Counted from the first letter of the stretch, positions 43,242-51,564 are shown. The stretch: DNA of 64,000 nt from Salinispirillum sp049115955 (GCA_049115955.1 JAGDZJ010000012.1:1-64000), one strand, 5' to 3'. Notes: generated by a model not told the origin, from the letters alone. Translations and numbers: made by a program.

Positions 43242-43787
43242 TTATACCGCAGCTTTTAAAAGCACGGGTGCAATATTCACGCTGTGGTCGACGGTCGATA
43301 GCCACACTTGGCCTTCGCTGATGCTGGCCTGGATGATCATGGTGCGGTTGACCAGCTCCGCCATTGCTTTCACCTGTTCTTCGGGAATCTCCCATACCTC
43401 CAGGTTGTCGTAGCGGCGCAACGTTGATTCCTGCTGCGGCCACCACACGGCGACTGAACGCCCGCCGTAAGCGTACAGTTTAACCTGCTTGGCGCGGCCA
43501 CTGGCCTTGCGCAACCACTTCTCATCAGGTTGGCCAAAGGCTACCCACAGATCAATCTCACCCGTCAACGCTTGCTCGAACAACTCCGGCTCACCTTCCG
43601 CACTCAACCCGCGGGCAAACGTCAGGTGTTCACTGGCGTTCAACATAAACGCCAACAGCCGCACCATCATGCGTTCGTTAGTTTCCGACGGGTGCTGCGC
43701 CAGCGTCAATGAGTGGTCGGCGTAGTACCCGCGATCCATATCGGCAATGTTGATGGTGGCTTTGAAAACGGTGGCGGTCTTTGCCAT
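43242..43787 (-). CDS. yaeQ: YaeQ family protein
   Basis: 181 residues: ATVFKATINIADMDRGYYAD at the start, LTLAQHPSETNERMMVRLLA, GEIDLWVAFGQPDEKWLRKA-SGRAKQV and WWPQQESTLRRYDNLEVWEI. These identify YaeQ, a small protein with a variant PD-(D/E)xK nuclease fold once linked to suppression of RfaH defects. The acidic and lysine residues of the fold (E, D, K in the TNER/DLW/RAKQV regions) are in place. True activity is unknown. Monocistronic, convergent with the SLOG-SLATT gene. Confidence 0.93.
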   Translation of the reverse strand: MAKTATVFKATINIADMDRGYYADHSLTLAQHPSETNERMMVRLLAFMLNASEHLTFARGLSAEGEPELFEQALTGEIDLWVAFGQPDEKWLRKASGRAKQVKLYAYGGRSVAVWWPQQESTLRRYDNLEVWEIPEEQVKAMAELVNRTMIIQASISEGQVWLSTVDHSVNIAPVLLKAAV

Positions 43788-43898
43788 GAAACTGGGCCTT
43801 GCTTGGGAAAAAGGGGAGTATCCGCTGTAGGGCGGGATAGGTAAAGCATGAACTGGTCATTAGGTTCGCCGACATGCGTGCCTCTCATGCGAGCCTGA

Positions 43899-44210
43899 TT
43901 AGTCAGTGAGTCGAACATCAACGACGATAGGCAGGTGATCAGACAGACCCAGCGCGTTGTGGTCGATAACGACCTCAGCATGCTCTACCTGCCACCGTTG
44001 CGCGTGCAACAGAAAATCGATGATGCGGTCCGGGCCTGCCACGCGAGGGTCATTCGGGTAATGGGTGTACCAGCGTTTCGGCTCGGCTGCATATCGGCCA
44101 GCGTGGGTACCATGCCCCATTTCATCAGCACTTCCAGTTCGCTCGGTTCTACAATGCGAACGAAAGCAGATCGATCCGTCGAGTAGCCGAGTGTAAACCT
44201 CGGTGTATCG
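43899..44210 (-). pseudogene. Frameshifted remnant of an endonuclease/exonuclease/phosphatase gene
   Basis: The last part of the frame reads PKRWYTHYPNDPRVAGPDRI, IDFLLHA, VVIDHNALGLSDHLPIVVDV and ends at 43899; the GxDRIIDF...SDHLPIVV pattern is the C-terminus of the exonuclease III/phosphatase fold. Upstream, AFNDTPRFTLGYSTDRSAFV and LMKWGMVPTLAD continue in a different frame, joined by a shift near 44080-44100. No start with a ribosome site and no N-terminal catalytic motifs are present. A decayed, 5'-truncated gene, unrelated in sequence to the intact family member at 27548. Confidence 0.6.
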
Positions 44211-44355
44211 TTGAATGCACACTGTGGTCACTCTGTCTGTGTGGCGCGCGTGTCGGCTATTTCCCCACCCTACGCAGTGCGCTACTATGCAGACATTATT
44301 ATCCCCCTTGCGCGGGTACATCGCTCGCCATTTCTAGAGTGCAGGAATTCGATTC

Positions 44356-45546
44356 ATGATTTTAGATAACCTCACCCTTGTAGGCCTTGACCCTATTTTG
44401 TCACTGTCTGCCGCCTGTCGGGCCGATGATCGGCCGCATAAAGTGGACCTAGGTATTGGTGTGTACCGTGACAGCCACGGTGAAACGCCTGTGATGGTGG
44501 CCATTAAGATGGCCGAGGCTCGGTTGTTGGAGCATCAAACCAGTAAAGCCTACGTCGGCATGGCTGGGAACGAGTCGTTCAACGAATCAATGATCAGCCT
44601 GTTACTGGGTGACAGCAAGGCCAAAGCGCGTGCCGTGGGCGTGCAGACACCGGGTGCCAGCGGCGCACTGCGGATGCTGGCGGACGTGATCAAAATGTCG
44701 GCACCAGATGCCACCGTATGGCTCAGTGACCTCAGTTACGCCAACCACGCACCCATCATGAAGACGGCGGGTTTGAACGTGCGTTTTTACCCGTACTTTG
44801 ACCCCGAGACCAAACTGGTACAAGCCAGTGCAATGCTGGATGCGCTGCGCGAAGCGGGTAAAAATGACGTTGTATTGTTGCATGGCTCTTGCCATAACCC
44901 GACCGGCGCCGACATTGACTTGGATACCTGGAAGAACATCACCACCTTGGCGGTATCGCAAGGCTTCTTGCCGTTTGTCGACATGGCTTATCAGGGCTTT
45001 GGCGATGGCATGGACGAGGACGCTGCGGGGTTGCGTTATTTGGTCGACCGTGTGGAGTCCATGGTCATTGCCAGTTCGTGTTCTAAGAACTTTGGTCTGT
45101 ACCGTGAACGCACAGGTATCGCCGTGGTGGTGGGTAAAACCCTGGAACAGGCGCAAGCGGTGAAGAGCCGTATTATGGAGTCGGCGCGGGGTACCTACAC
45201 CATGCCGCCAGACCACGGCGCTGCCTTGGTGGATATGATTCTGCGCGATGAAGCCTTGCGCGCTAATTGGCAGTCCGAGGTGAAGGTGATGCGCCAGCGC
45301 GTAAAAACGTTACGTACTTTGCTTGCCGACGCCCTGCGCAACAAAAGCGGCACACAGGACTGGGAGTTCATCAAACAACACAAGGGTATGTTTTCAGTCT
45401 TGGGCATTACGCCGGAACAAGCTCAAGCCATGCGCAATGATCATGCGGTTTACTTGGTAGACAGCGGGCGCATTAACGTCGCCGGGTTGCAAGAATCTAA
45501 GGTCAATACCGTTGCAACGGCGTTGTTGGCAGTGACCGCTGGTTAG
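44356..45546 (+). CDS. Aromatic/aspartate aminotransferase (fold type I)
   Basis: 396 residues of the TyrB/AspC class: KVDLGIGVYRDSHGETPVM, AYVGMAGNESFNESM, QTPGASGALRMLADV, CHNPTGADID (aspartate that pairs with PLP follows at FVDMAYQGFGDG), the PLP-lysine loop SSCSKNFGLYRERTG and a C-terminal DSGRINVAGL with the substrate arginine. It exchanges amino groups between 2-oxoglutarate and an aromatic or acidic amino acid; the exact preference (tyrB or aspC) cannot be set from sequence. No partner gene on this strand; a GC-rich dyad follows the stop. Confidence 0.92.
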   Translation: MILDNLTLVGLDPILSLSAACRADDRPHKVDLGIGVYRDSHGETPVMVAIKMAEARLLEHQTSKAYVGMAGNESFNESMISLLLGDSKAKARAVGVQTPGASGALRMLADVIKMSAPDATVWLSDLSYANHAPIMKTAGLNVRFYPYFDPETKLVQASAMLDALREAGKNDVVLLHGSCHNPTGADIDLDTWKNITTLAVSQGFLPFVDMAYQGFGDGMDEDAAGLRYLVDRVESMVIASSCSKNFGLYRERTGIAVVVGKTLEQAQAVKSRIMESARGTYTMPPDHGAALVDMILRDEALRANWQSEVKVMRQRVKTLRTLLADALRNKSGTQDWEFIKQHKGMFSVLGITPEQAQAMRNDHAVYLVDSGRINVAGLQESKVNTVATALLAVTAG

Positions 45547-45578
45547 GTCGCGGCGGATGAGGTAGCTCACCACGAAAC

Positions 45579-45614
45579 GCACGGAGTGCTCGCGTTAATA
45601 CGGCCACTCCGTGC
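45579..45614. terminator. Dyad between convergent aminotransferase and membrane-protein genes
   Basis: GCACGGAGTG (45579-45588) and CACTCCGTGC (45605-45614) form a perfect 10-bp stem overlapping the last codons of the leftward gene. A shared stop signal for the two convergent transcripts is plausible, though no T run follows. Confidence 0.45.
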
Positions 45615-46791
45615 GCAGCGATGGCAACACGTAAGCATGCGTCAACCGCCAAATCACGTACAGCATCACTAGGGGCAGTATCAGCGTTTCCATGGTGTAG
45701 ATAACCAACAACTGCACCAACCGTTCTATCAACCCATCCGAAAACTGTCGCATTCCCGAGAGCAAGTCAGACGCTTGTCCGGCCATGCCACGCATCCATA
45801 CCAGTAAGCCTTGGCCATCGTCCACGACCACTTCGCCGTCTTGCAATTGCTCTGTGGTGATGTTCACTTCGCTCTGTGCTTGCTGTCGTGGGCCGTCCAG
45901 TACGTGGTGCGAGATCATCCCTACAGTGGTGGCGCCCAAGGGTATACCGAGCCGCATAACGATGATCAAAGCGGTGAACAAACGAGAGAAGGTCAGCAGC
46001 GCCGGTCGCCATTGCACCGGCATCACCAGCAACAAAAACAAGGTGACCATTAAGGCGGGGCCGAACACCACCACGGCCAAGGCCTGCCCGATTTCCATCA
46101 CCAACAATTGAATGCCGATGGAGGTCATGGCCAGCACCATTACATCGGAATAGCGCACCGCCATGTCTTGCACCGGCTTAAACACCTGGCCGGGCTTGAA
46201 CGAAGCGACGCCTACGCCGACCTGTGCTTCAGAGAAGAAAGCGATGGCCCGATCGATTAAGCGGGCCGAGGCGTACGAACCCGCCGCCAGTAGCAACGAC
46301 CGTTGCAGCGTTTCTGTGGCCTGGGCTTCCAATGGGGCCAGCGCGGGGTTAATTACGTGCCGTTCGGCTAAGCCCGATAAAAACAGCGATAAGAAGGCGA
46401 CTAAGACCACACCGACCACCAGCCTGCGTTGCAATGGTGCGCGCTGTAACGGTGGACGTTGCTGCGGCGAGTTGGGTGCAGTGTGCGTGTCACCCGCAGG
46501 TACAGCGTTGGCTTGTTGCTGCATTTCTTCACGTTTGTCTTTGCGAGCTGCGCTGTATTGCGCGGCCAATGTGGCACACGGGAAGACAAAGCACAGCAGT
46601 CCCAACACAGCGTCTTCTTTCGAGGCACTATTAGCCAGCCACCAACGTAGACTCCATAGGCCAATGCCCAGACCAAGTAGCAATGGATAGCTGAGCCAAG
46701 CAAACTGGGCCGTCAGGGTGAAGCTGTACAAATAAGCCGCATCGAGCAGCAGCCAAGGCCAAGCCAGTTTATAACGCCAAAGTGATGTCAT
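45595..46791 (-). CDS. Multi-pass membrane protein of unknown function
   Basis: 398 residues, not recognised. Membrane segments appear near 10-60 (WPWLLLDAAYLYSFTLTAQF and LLLGLGIGLWSLRWWL), 60-80, 125-145 (LVVGVVLVAFLSLFLSGL), 225-265 (two), 275-300 and 365-390 (YTMETLILPLVMLYVIWRL). A Gln/Pro-rich soluble loop lies near 80-125, and an acidic soluble stretch EQLQDGEVVVDDGQG precedes the last segment. No catalytic or transporter signature is seen. It is convergent with the aminotransferase gene and divergent from tag, so gives no operon clue. Confidence 0.75.
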   Translation of the reverse strand: MTSLWRYKLAWPWLLLDAAYLYSFTLTAQFAWLSYPLLLGLGIGLWSLRWWLANSASKEDAVLGLLCFVFPCATLAAQYSAARKDKREEMQQQANAVPAGDTHTAPNSPQQRPPLQRAPLQRRLVVGVVLVAFLSLFLSGLAERHVINPALAPLEAQATETLQRSLLLAAGSYASARLIDRAIAFFSEAQVGVGVASFKPGQVFKPVQDMAVRYSDVMVLAMTSIGIQLLVMEIGQALAVVVFGPALMVTLFLLLVMPVQWRPALLTFSRLFTALIIVMRLGIPLGATTVGMISHHVLDGPRQQAQSEVNITTEQLQDGEVVVDDGQGLLVWMRGMAGQASDLLSGMRQFSDGLIERLVQLLVIYTMETLILPLVMLYVIWRLTHAYVLPSLRTEWPY

Positions 46792-46941
46792 GTGCTCGTG
46801 TGTTGCTCGCTGCGTTGTCCACTATGTTCGATAAGATAGCGCAGTGGCGTCGAGGGAGCATCTAAAAATATCGAGGCTGCGACTGCATGCTCCTTAGTTT
46901 ATAGTGGCGGTCTTATATGGTGGATAAATAAGGAACTTACC

Positions 46942-47550
46942 ATGGTTGCTGTTTTTACTGGCCCTGACGGTGAGGCACGCTGCACGTGGTGCAGCGCGAC
47001 ACCGGAATACATGGCCTATCACGATCACGAATGGGGCTTTCCGGTACAGGACGATCAACGACTGTTTGAAAAAATCTGTCTGGAAGGGTTTCAGTCGGGG
47101 TTGAGTTGGCGCACGATTCTCGCCAAGCGGGAAAACTTCCGAGCGGCTTTTCAGGGCTTCGATTTCAACAAGATAGCCCAGTTCACGCAAGCCGATGTGG
47201 AGCGTTTGCTGCAAGACGCGGGCATTGTGCGGCACAGAGGCAAGATTGAAGCGGTCATCAATAATGCGGCGCGCGCACAAGAAATGGTCGCAAAAGAAGG
47301 GTCATTAGCCGCATTCTTTTGGCGCTATGAAGAAGCACCTCAACCTACCCCTGCGAGTCCGCCGGTGGCGACCACAGAAATCTCCATTGCGTTGTCCAAA
47401 GAGTTAAAAAAACGCGGCTGGAAATTCGTCGGCCCAACGACGGCTTATGCGTTCATGCAGGCCATGGGCTTGGTGAACGACCACGCTGAAGGCTGTGCGG
47501 TTCGGGCAAAAGTTACCACCGCTCGGCAGCAATTTTCAGTGCCCGTTTAG
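46942..47550 (+). CDS. tag: DNA-3-methyladenine glycosylase I
   Basis: Removes 3-methyladenine from DNA. 202 residues: RCTWCSATPEYMAYHDHEWG-F (cysteine and histidine zinc ligands, acidic base-binding residues), LFEKICLEGFQSGLSWRTIL-AKRENFRAAF, and DHAEGC at the C-terminus with the last zinc ligands. The PTTAYAFMQAMGLVNDHAEG block is diagnostic of Tag. AAGGA ribosome site. It ends 12 bases before the following DUF1697 gene, so both are probably on one transcript. Confidence 0.95.
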   Translation: MVAVFTGPDGEARCTWCSATPEYMAYHDHEWGFPVQDDQRLFEKICLEGFQSGLSWRTILAKRENFRAAFQGFDFNKIAQFTQADVERLLQDAGIVRHRGKIEAVINNAARAQEMVAKEGSLAAFFWRYEEAPQPTPASPPVATTEISIALSKELKKRGWKFVGPTTAYAFMQAMGLVNDHAEGCAVRAKVTTARQQFSVPV

Positions 47551-47562
47551 AGGGAGTTGAGC

Positions 47563-48105
47563 ATGAATGCTTGGGTTGCGTTGTTACGGGGTATCAATGT
47601 GGGTGGCAATAACCTTTTGCCAATGAAGGCGCTGCAGGCTGAACTTGAAGCCTTGGGCGCTATTCAGGTTAAAACCTATATTCAAAGTGGCAATGTGGTG
47701 TTTCAGCACGAGATGGAAAATGGCGCCCCGCTGGCTGAACAACTGACATCGGCTATTCAGTCTCGCTTTGGCTTTGCGCCGCGCGTGTTGTTACTGCCGC
47801 AGCAACCGTTCTTGCAGGCTTTGGTGAATAACCCCTTTCCTGCAGCTGAAGCGGAGCCCAAAACATTGCATCTGTGGTTTCTAGCCGAACCTGCAGCAGC
47901 CCCCAATCTAGAGCGCCTGCGCGAATTGCAAAAAGAAAGCGAAGCGTGGCACCTGACCGACAGCGTGTTCTACCTGCATGCACCTGAAGGTATCGGACGC
48001 TCGAAGTTAGCGGAAAACGTCGAGAAATGCCTAGGTGTGCCTGCTACCGCAAGAAACTGGCGGACGGCCACCAAAATCCGCGAGCTGCTGTTGGCGATGG
48101 TTTAG
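47563..48105 (+). CDS. DUF1697 family protein
   Basis: About 180 residues: NAWVALLRGINVGGNNLLPM, YIQSGNVVFQHEM, LLPQQPFLQALVNNPFPAAE and the C-terminal IGRSKLAENVEKCLGVPATA-RNWRTATKI. The RGINVGG...YIQSGNVVF start and ARNWRTxxKL end define DUF1697, a widespread family without known function. The ATG at 47563 follows AGGGAGTTGAGC; an in-frame TTG six bases earlier is less likely. Coupled to tag by position. Confidence 0.9.
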   Translation: MNAWVALLRGINVGGNNLLPMKALQAELEALGAIQVKTYIQSGNVVFQHEMENGAPLAEQLTSAIQSRFGFAPRVLLLPQQPFLQALVNNPFPAAEAEPKTLHLWFLAEPAAAPNLERLRELQKESEAWHLTDSVFYLHAPEGIGRSKLAENVEKCLGVPATARNWRTATKIRELLLAMV

Positions 48106-48116
48106 GGCTGGTCCTG

Positions 48117-48745
48117 TAAGGGCGGATCCCCACCTGCGCAGGGATGACAGCTGGTGCGGGGACGGCAGTTAGTGCGGGGATGGCGAGCTGCTTGTTGTCA
48201 TTCCCGCGAAGGCGGGAATCCATAGTAAACTCCTTTCCGCACATTGAATTCGAAGACCATACAAGGAAGAAATCGGGTGAGAAAGCATCCATGTGTCTAC
48301 ATATTAGCCAGTGGCAGGAATGGTACTCTCTATGTCGGTGTGACCAGCAACCTGATTAAGCGTGTCTGGGAGCATAAAAATAACCAAGTCGATGGTTTCA
48401 CCAAAAAGTATTGCGTGCATGATCTCGTGTACTTTGAGCAAACAGACGATATGTCTGCGGCCATTGTTCGGGAAAAACAGTTGAAGAAATGGAAACGGAG
48501 TTGGAAAATTCGACTGATTGAGTCTGTTAATCCCGATTGGCAGGATATGTATTCGCAATTGATGGATGGATCCCCGCCTTCGCGGGGATGACTGAGAGTG
48601 ACGGCGGGGCGCTTCTTCGAGTCATTCCCGCGCTAGCCGGTGTCATTCCCGCGCTAGCCGGTGTCATTCCCGCGTTAGCTGCTGTCATTCCCGCGTAGGC
48701 GGGAATCCAGAACCGCTATAGACTCCCGCCTTCGCGGGAGTGACG
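48117..48745. repeat. REP cluster (ATTCCCGC..GCGGGAAT family) around the GIY-YIG gene
   Basis: Palindromes ATTCCCGCGAAGGCGGGAAT (48200-48219), ATCCCCGCCTTCGCGGGGAT (48570-48589, overlapping the end of the GIY-YIG gene) and ACTCCCGCCTTCGCGGGAGT (48722-48741), plus a degenerate copy near 48125-48145. Between 48621 and 48709 a 21-bp unit starting GTCATTCCCGCG is repeated four times; three copies lack the right arm (ending CTAGCCGGT or TTAGCTGCT) and the fourth is complete. These belong to the short palindromic repeat class common in proteobacteria. Not a CRISPR: units are contiguous and carry no spacers. Confidence 0.85.
48277..48591 (+). CDS. GIY-YIG domain nuclease-like protein
   Basis: About 104 residues from the GTG at 48277 (AAGGAAGA seven bases before). 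CVYILASGRNGTLYVGVTSN-LIKRVWEHK is the GIY-YIG core (VYIL...LYVG, then R and H), and YFEQTDDMSAAIVREKQLKK-WKR carries the catalytic Glu, as in the YhbQ/UPF0213-type single-domain proteins. The last codons (MDGSPPSRG) come from a REP palindrome, so the natural C-terminus has been replaced or extended by the repeat. Surrounded on both sides by REP copies, an association seen repeatedly for this family. Confidence 0.85.
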   Translation: MRKHPCVYILASGRNGTLYVGVTSNLIKRVWEHKNNQVDGFTKKYCVHDLVYFEQTDDMSAAIVREKQLKKWKRSWKIRLIESVNPDWQDMYSQLMDGSPPSRG

Positions 48746-48749
48746 GAAA

Positions 48750-49955
48750 TCACCGCTGTGCTGTAATCCATTCAATCACCAGCTCTCGCTCTTCGCTGGA
48801 TAAGCCTGTCATATTACCCAGTGGCATGTAGCCGCTGCGCATGGACGTAACAACGCGGTCGGGCATGGCCATGACATGATCTGTATTCTCAAACACCAGG
48901 CCTGCCGGCGGGCTGCTGAACATCGGCGACGACGGTGCCGCGGCATGACAACCAGCGCAGTGCACTTCCAGAATGCCGTTAATCTCGCTGACATTGATGG
49001 CGCTCAGCTCCGCGGCGCGCTCGTCCGAAACCGCCGTTTGTGTGGCGCTGGGCGGTGCCATTAAGAACGCCAGTCCGGCCAACGCGACTAACGCAATCAC
49101 CAAAATAGCCGGTTGCACTTTGCCTTGGTGTTTGAGGTTAAAATAGTGCCGCGCGTAGGCGCTGATCGCACAAATAGCCGCCAAAACCGCCCAATTCCAC
49201 TCATGTCCGTAGGTCATGGGGTAGTGGTTGCTCAGCATGATAAAGATGATGGGCAGCGTGAAGTAGTTGTTATGCGTTGAGCGCAACTTGGCCATTAAAG
49301 CAGGTGCGGGGTCGGGTGTTTCACCCGCTTGTATTGCCGCGACCATTTTGCGTTGCGCCGGAATAATACCCAACAGAACGTTTGCGGCCATGATGGTGCC
49401 GATTAGCGCTCCGACTTGGATGTAAGCACCGCGTCCGGAGAAAACCGAGGTCATTAGCCACGCGAACAAAGTCAGGATGGCGAAGAGCACAATACCGAAC
49501 CACATGCCATTGCGGCGCAATGGCGTACGCAGTAATCCTTCGTAGATGGCCAGGCCTACGCCGATGGAAAACAATGAAAGTACGATGGCTTGTGGTGTGG
49601 TAAAGGCGACTTTGCTTTGGTCAATCAGGTAAGCTTGCGCGCCCACGTAATAGATCAAAATCATCAATACCATACCGGTCAGCCAGGTGGTGTAGGCTTC
49701 CCACTTAAACCAATGCAGCGTTTTAGGTTGCTCTTCCGGGCCTAAGTTGTATTTGGCCACTTCGTAATATCCACCACCATGGATGGCCCACAAGTCTCCT
49801 TTGATGCCCTTGTCTTTCTTCCATTGCGGCGGTTCGCGCAGGCTGTTGTCCAGCCAGATGAAATAAAATGAGGCACCTATCCAAGCGATGCCAGCGATGA
49901 CGTGAAACCAGCGGAAAAACAGCTGGAGCCAGTCCATTAAATAAGCCATGGTCAT
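48750..49955 (-). CDS. puuD: Membrane-bound urate hydroxylase PuuD with cytochrome c domain
   Basis: Oxidises urate to 5-hydroxyisourate at the inner membrane, passing electrons to its own heme. About 401 residues from the ATG at 49955 (GAGGAACTCACC in front). The membrane part has FRWFHVIAGIAWIGASFYFI-WLD, HGGGYYEVAKYNL, LHWFKWEAYTTWLTGM and seven to eight hydrophobic segments with many His residues. The C-terminal cytochrome c carries VHCAGCHAAAPSS (CxxCH) and the methionine region GNMTGLSSEERELV. This replaces soluble urate oxidase. It follows hiuH with the start eleven bases beyond that gene's stop. Confidence 0.95.
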   Translation of the reverse strand: MTMAYLMDWLQLFFRWFHVIAGIAWIGASFYFIWLDNSLREPPQWKKDKGIKGDLWAIHGGGYYEVAKYNLGPEEQPKTLHWFKWEAYTTWLTGMVLMILIYYVGAQAYLIDQSKVAFTTPQAIVLSLFSIGVGLAIYEGLLRTPLRRNGMWFGIVLFAILTLFAWLMTSVFSGRGAYIQVGALIGTIMAANVLLGIIPAQRKMVAAIQAGETPDPAPALMAKLRSTHNNYFTLPIIFIMLSNHYPMTYGHEWNWAVLAAICAISAYARHYFNLKHQGKVQPAILVIALVALAGLAFLMAPPSATQTAVSDERAAELSAINVSEINGILEVHCAGCHAAAPSSPMFSSPPAGLVFENTDHVMAMPDRVVTSMRSGYMPLGNMTGLSSEERELVIEWITAQR

Positions 49956-49965
49956 GGTGAGTTCC

Positions 49966-50316
49966 TCAACTTCCTCGATAAGTGGAATAGCCAAAATCAC
50001 TCAGCAACAGCGGAATGTGATAATGCTCTTCAGGTTGTTCTAGGGTGAACACAATGCTCACCTCGGGGTAAAAGCTTGGCCGCTGGTGTGCCTTGAACCA
50101 GTCTCCAGTGGCAAAGGTAACGCGATAGGTGCCCGCTTGCCGAGACTGGCCGTTCAGCCAGTCGGTAATGCGGCCATCGGAATTGGTGCGCCCTGTGGCG
50201 ATGGTCGTCCAGGAATCACCTTCCTGTGTCGCTAACGTGACGGCGAGATCCGCTGCCGGGCGCCCAGTCACGGTGTCCAGCACGTGCGTGGTAATGGGAC
50301 TATTAGGGGTACTCAT
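49966..50316 (-). CDS. hiuH: 5-hydroxyisourate hydrolase (transthyretin-like)
   Basis: Hydrolyses the product of PuuD to OHCU. 116 residues from 50316 (AGAGG ribosome site): ITTHVLDTVTGRPAADLAV (catalytic His), NSDGRITDWL (Arg), SFYPEVSIVF and the C-terminal signature HYHIPLLLSDFGYSTYRGS (PLLLSPxGYSTYRGS), the hallmark of HIU hydrolases versus true transthyretin. Serine at the 'S-P' position is followed by Asp rather than Pro, a minor change. Lies between xdhC and puuD in one leftward operon. Confidence 0.95.
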   Translation of the reverse strand: MSTPNSPITTHVLDTVTGRPAADLAVTLATQEGDSWTTIATGRTNSDGRITDWLNGQSRQAGTYRVTFATGDWFKAHQRPSFYPEVSIVFTLEQPEEHYHIPLLLSDFGYSTYRGS

Positions 50317-50326
50317 GCTTGCCTCT

Positions 50327-50731
50327 CTATAGGGTGCCACTGATGGCAGTTTGTCGTGATGGGGTAGCCTTTGCGTGTCGCTCGCCCGTTTGTTTGTCTG
50401 TTGAGTGGGTATGCAATTCACTGGCCGGAAAGCATTCGAGCAGTAAACTCACTGCACCGCCACAACACTGGCCTAACTGAGAGCCCAGTGCATAGCGTTC
50501 AATCCGAAATCCCCACGCACTCGCTGTTAAAGCCGTACGCGCACGTTGAATGACCTTATACTCAAGGTGGCCGCCTCCTACAGTGTCGTACTGTGCCTGT
50601 GCCGTGATAACCATTTTGGCGTCTTGGTCGCGCGGGGTAGAGCCTGCTGCAGACAGTATAGTAGCCAGAACAAACGGGTCACCGTTTGCTTTGCACTGTG
50701 CTAGCGCATCAAACCAACGTTGTGTGTCCAT
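50327..50731 (-). CDS. xdhC: XdhC-type accessory protein, N-terminal domain only
   Basis: XdhC inserts sulfurated molybdenum cofactor into xanthine dehydrogenase. 134 residues: PFVLATILSAAGSTPRDQDA-KMVI, DTVGGGHLEYKVIQRAR and GQCCGGAVSLLLECF match the N-terminal XdhC/CoxI domain with its conserved cysteine. The family is usually 250-350 residues with a C-terminal NAD-binding Rossmann domain, which is entirely absent: after the CGG motif the frame runs through a Thr/Lys-rich tail (HTHSTDKQTGERHAKA) to a stop ten bases before hiuH. Either a minimal functional form or a gene cut short with the tail made from other sequence. First gene of the leftward run xdhC-hiuH-puuD. Confidence 0.85.
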   Translation of the reverse strand: MDTQRWFDALAQCKANGDPFVLATILSAAGSTPRDQDAKMVITAQAQYDTVGGGHLEYKVIQRARTALTASAWGFRIERYALGSQLGQCCGGAVSLLLECFPASELHTHSTDKQTGERHAKATPSRQTAISGTL

Positions 50732-50790
50732 GGGGTCTCCGTTGCTCGAAGGGTCTTCAGATCTGTTTGCTTATTAATGTTTTAACAAAT

Positions 50791-50885
50791 CTGACCAATC
50801 GGTTAAATAATATGTTAGGTGAGATGTACATAGGATGCAACAGGAAAAATGTATCCAGGGGTAACAAATTTAACCAAATGGTTAT
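50791..50885. promoter_or_regulatory. Two RutR-type boxes between xdhC and the TetR gene
   Basis: CTGACCA-AT-CGGTTAA (50791-50806) and TTAACCA-AA-TGGTTAT (50870-50885) match the palindrome TTGACCA-NN-TGGTCAA recognised by RutR of E. coli, with two to four changes. The first lies about 60 bases before xdhC, the second 44 bases before the regulator's own start, so both divergent transcripts can be controlled. Confidence 0.75.
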
Positions 50886-50928
50886 ATATTTATCGGATTC
50901 AGTTTAAGACAGCCAAGAGGGGTTTCCA

Positions 50929-51564
50929 GTGAGCAAGCGTGAGCACAATCGGGCAGAAAACCAAGCACGAATTCTGGCGGCTGCAGAAGAAGAATTTGGT
51001 TTACGCGGGTTTGCAGGCACCAGCATTCAAGACATTGCTGAGCGTGCGGGGTTGCCCAAGGCCAACGTGGTGTATTACTTCGCCACTAAGGTGAACCTCT
51101 ATAAAGAAGTATTGAACAAAATCGCTCGAGGTTGGAATGACGTGTTTAATCGCGCGACGGTCGATGACGACCCGGCGGAAGTCCTTGATACCTTTATTCG
51201 CGTCAAGTTAGCACAGAGCCTTAAGTACCCTCGTGCATCACGCATTTTCGCCATGGAAATACTGCAAGGGGCACCGCACCATAAAGATTATCTGCGCGAT
51301 GATTTGCGTCCTTGGCTGCGTGATCGTGCAGCCGTCATTGAGGGGTGGATTGCCGCTGGAAAAATGGCACCTGTAGAGCCAGCGCAACTGATTTTTATGA
51401 TCTGGGCAACGACGCAGCATTACGCCGATTTTGAAGTACAGGTGTTAACGCTGCTAAATCGCGCGGAGTATGAAAGCACCGACATTGATCGCATTGGCGA
51501 TCAAGTCAGTGCGCTGATCTTGCGCGGCTGTGGACTGGAGCCAAGAAAGCGTTCCAGTCCTTAA
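50929..51564 (+). CDS. rutR: RutR-like TetR-family regulator of purine/pyrimidine use
   Basis: 211 residues, GTG start. The HTH region is ILAAAEEEFGLRGFAGTSIQ-DIAERAGLPKANVVYYFATK; the ligand domain carries YPRASRIFAMEILQGAPHHK, AVIEGWIAAGKMAPVEPAQL and IFMIWATTQHYADFEVQVLT, which match E. coli RutR (a uracil/thymine-sensing regulator of pyrimidine use that also acts on purine genes) closely. The RutR box occurs at four divergent promoters in the neighbourhood. It probably senses a purine- or pyrimidine-derived base and represses the xdh, permease and urate genes. The ligand is inferred. Confidence 0.85.
   Translation: MSKREHNRAENQARILAAAEEEFGLRGFAGTSIQDIAERAGLPKANVVYYFATKVNLYKEVLNKIARGWNDVFNRATVDDDPAEVLDTFIRVKLAQSLKYPRASRIFAMEILQGAPHHKDYLRDDLRPWLRDRAAVIEGWIAAGKMAPVEPAQLIFMIWATTQHYADFEVQVLTLLNRAEYESTDIDRIGDQVSALILRGCGLEPRKRSSP

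Noticed and set aside
48621..48709. Possible CRISPR array
   Set aside because: Units are only 21 bp, directly adjacent with no spacers, and share a REP palindrome; no cas genes nearby.
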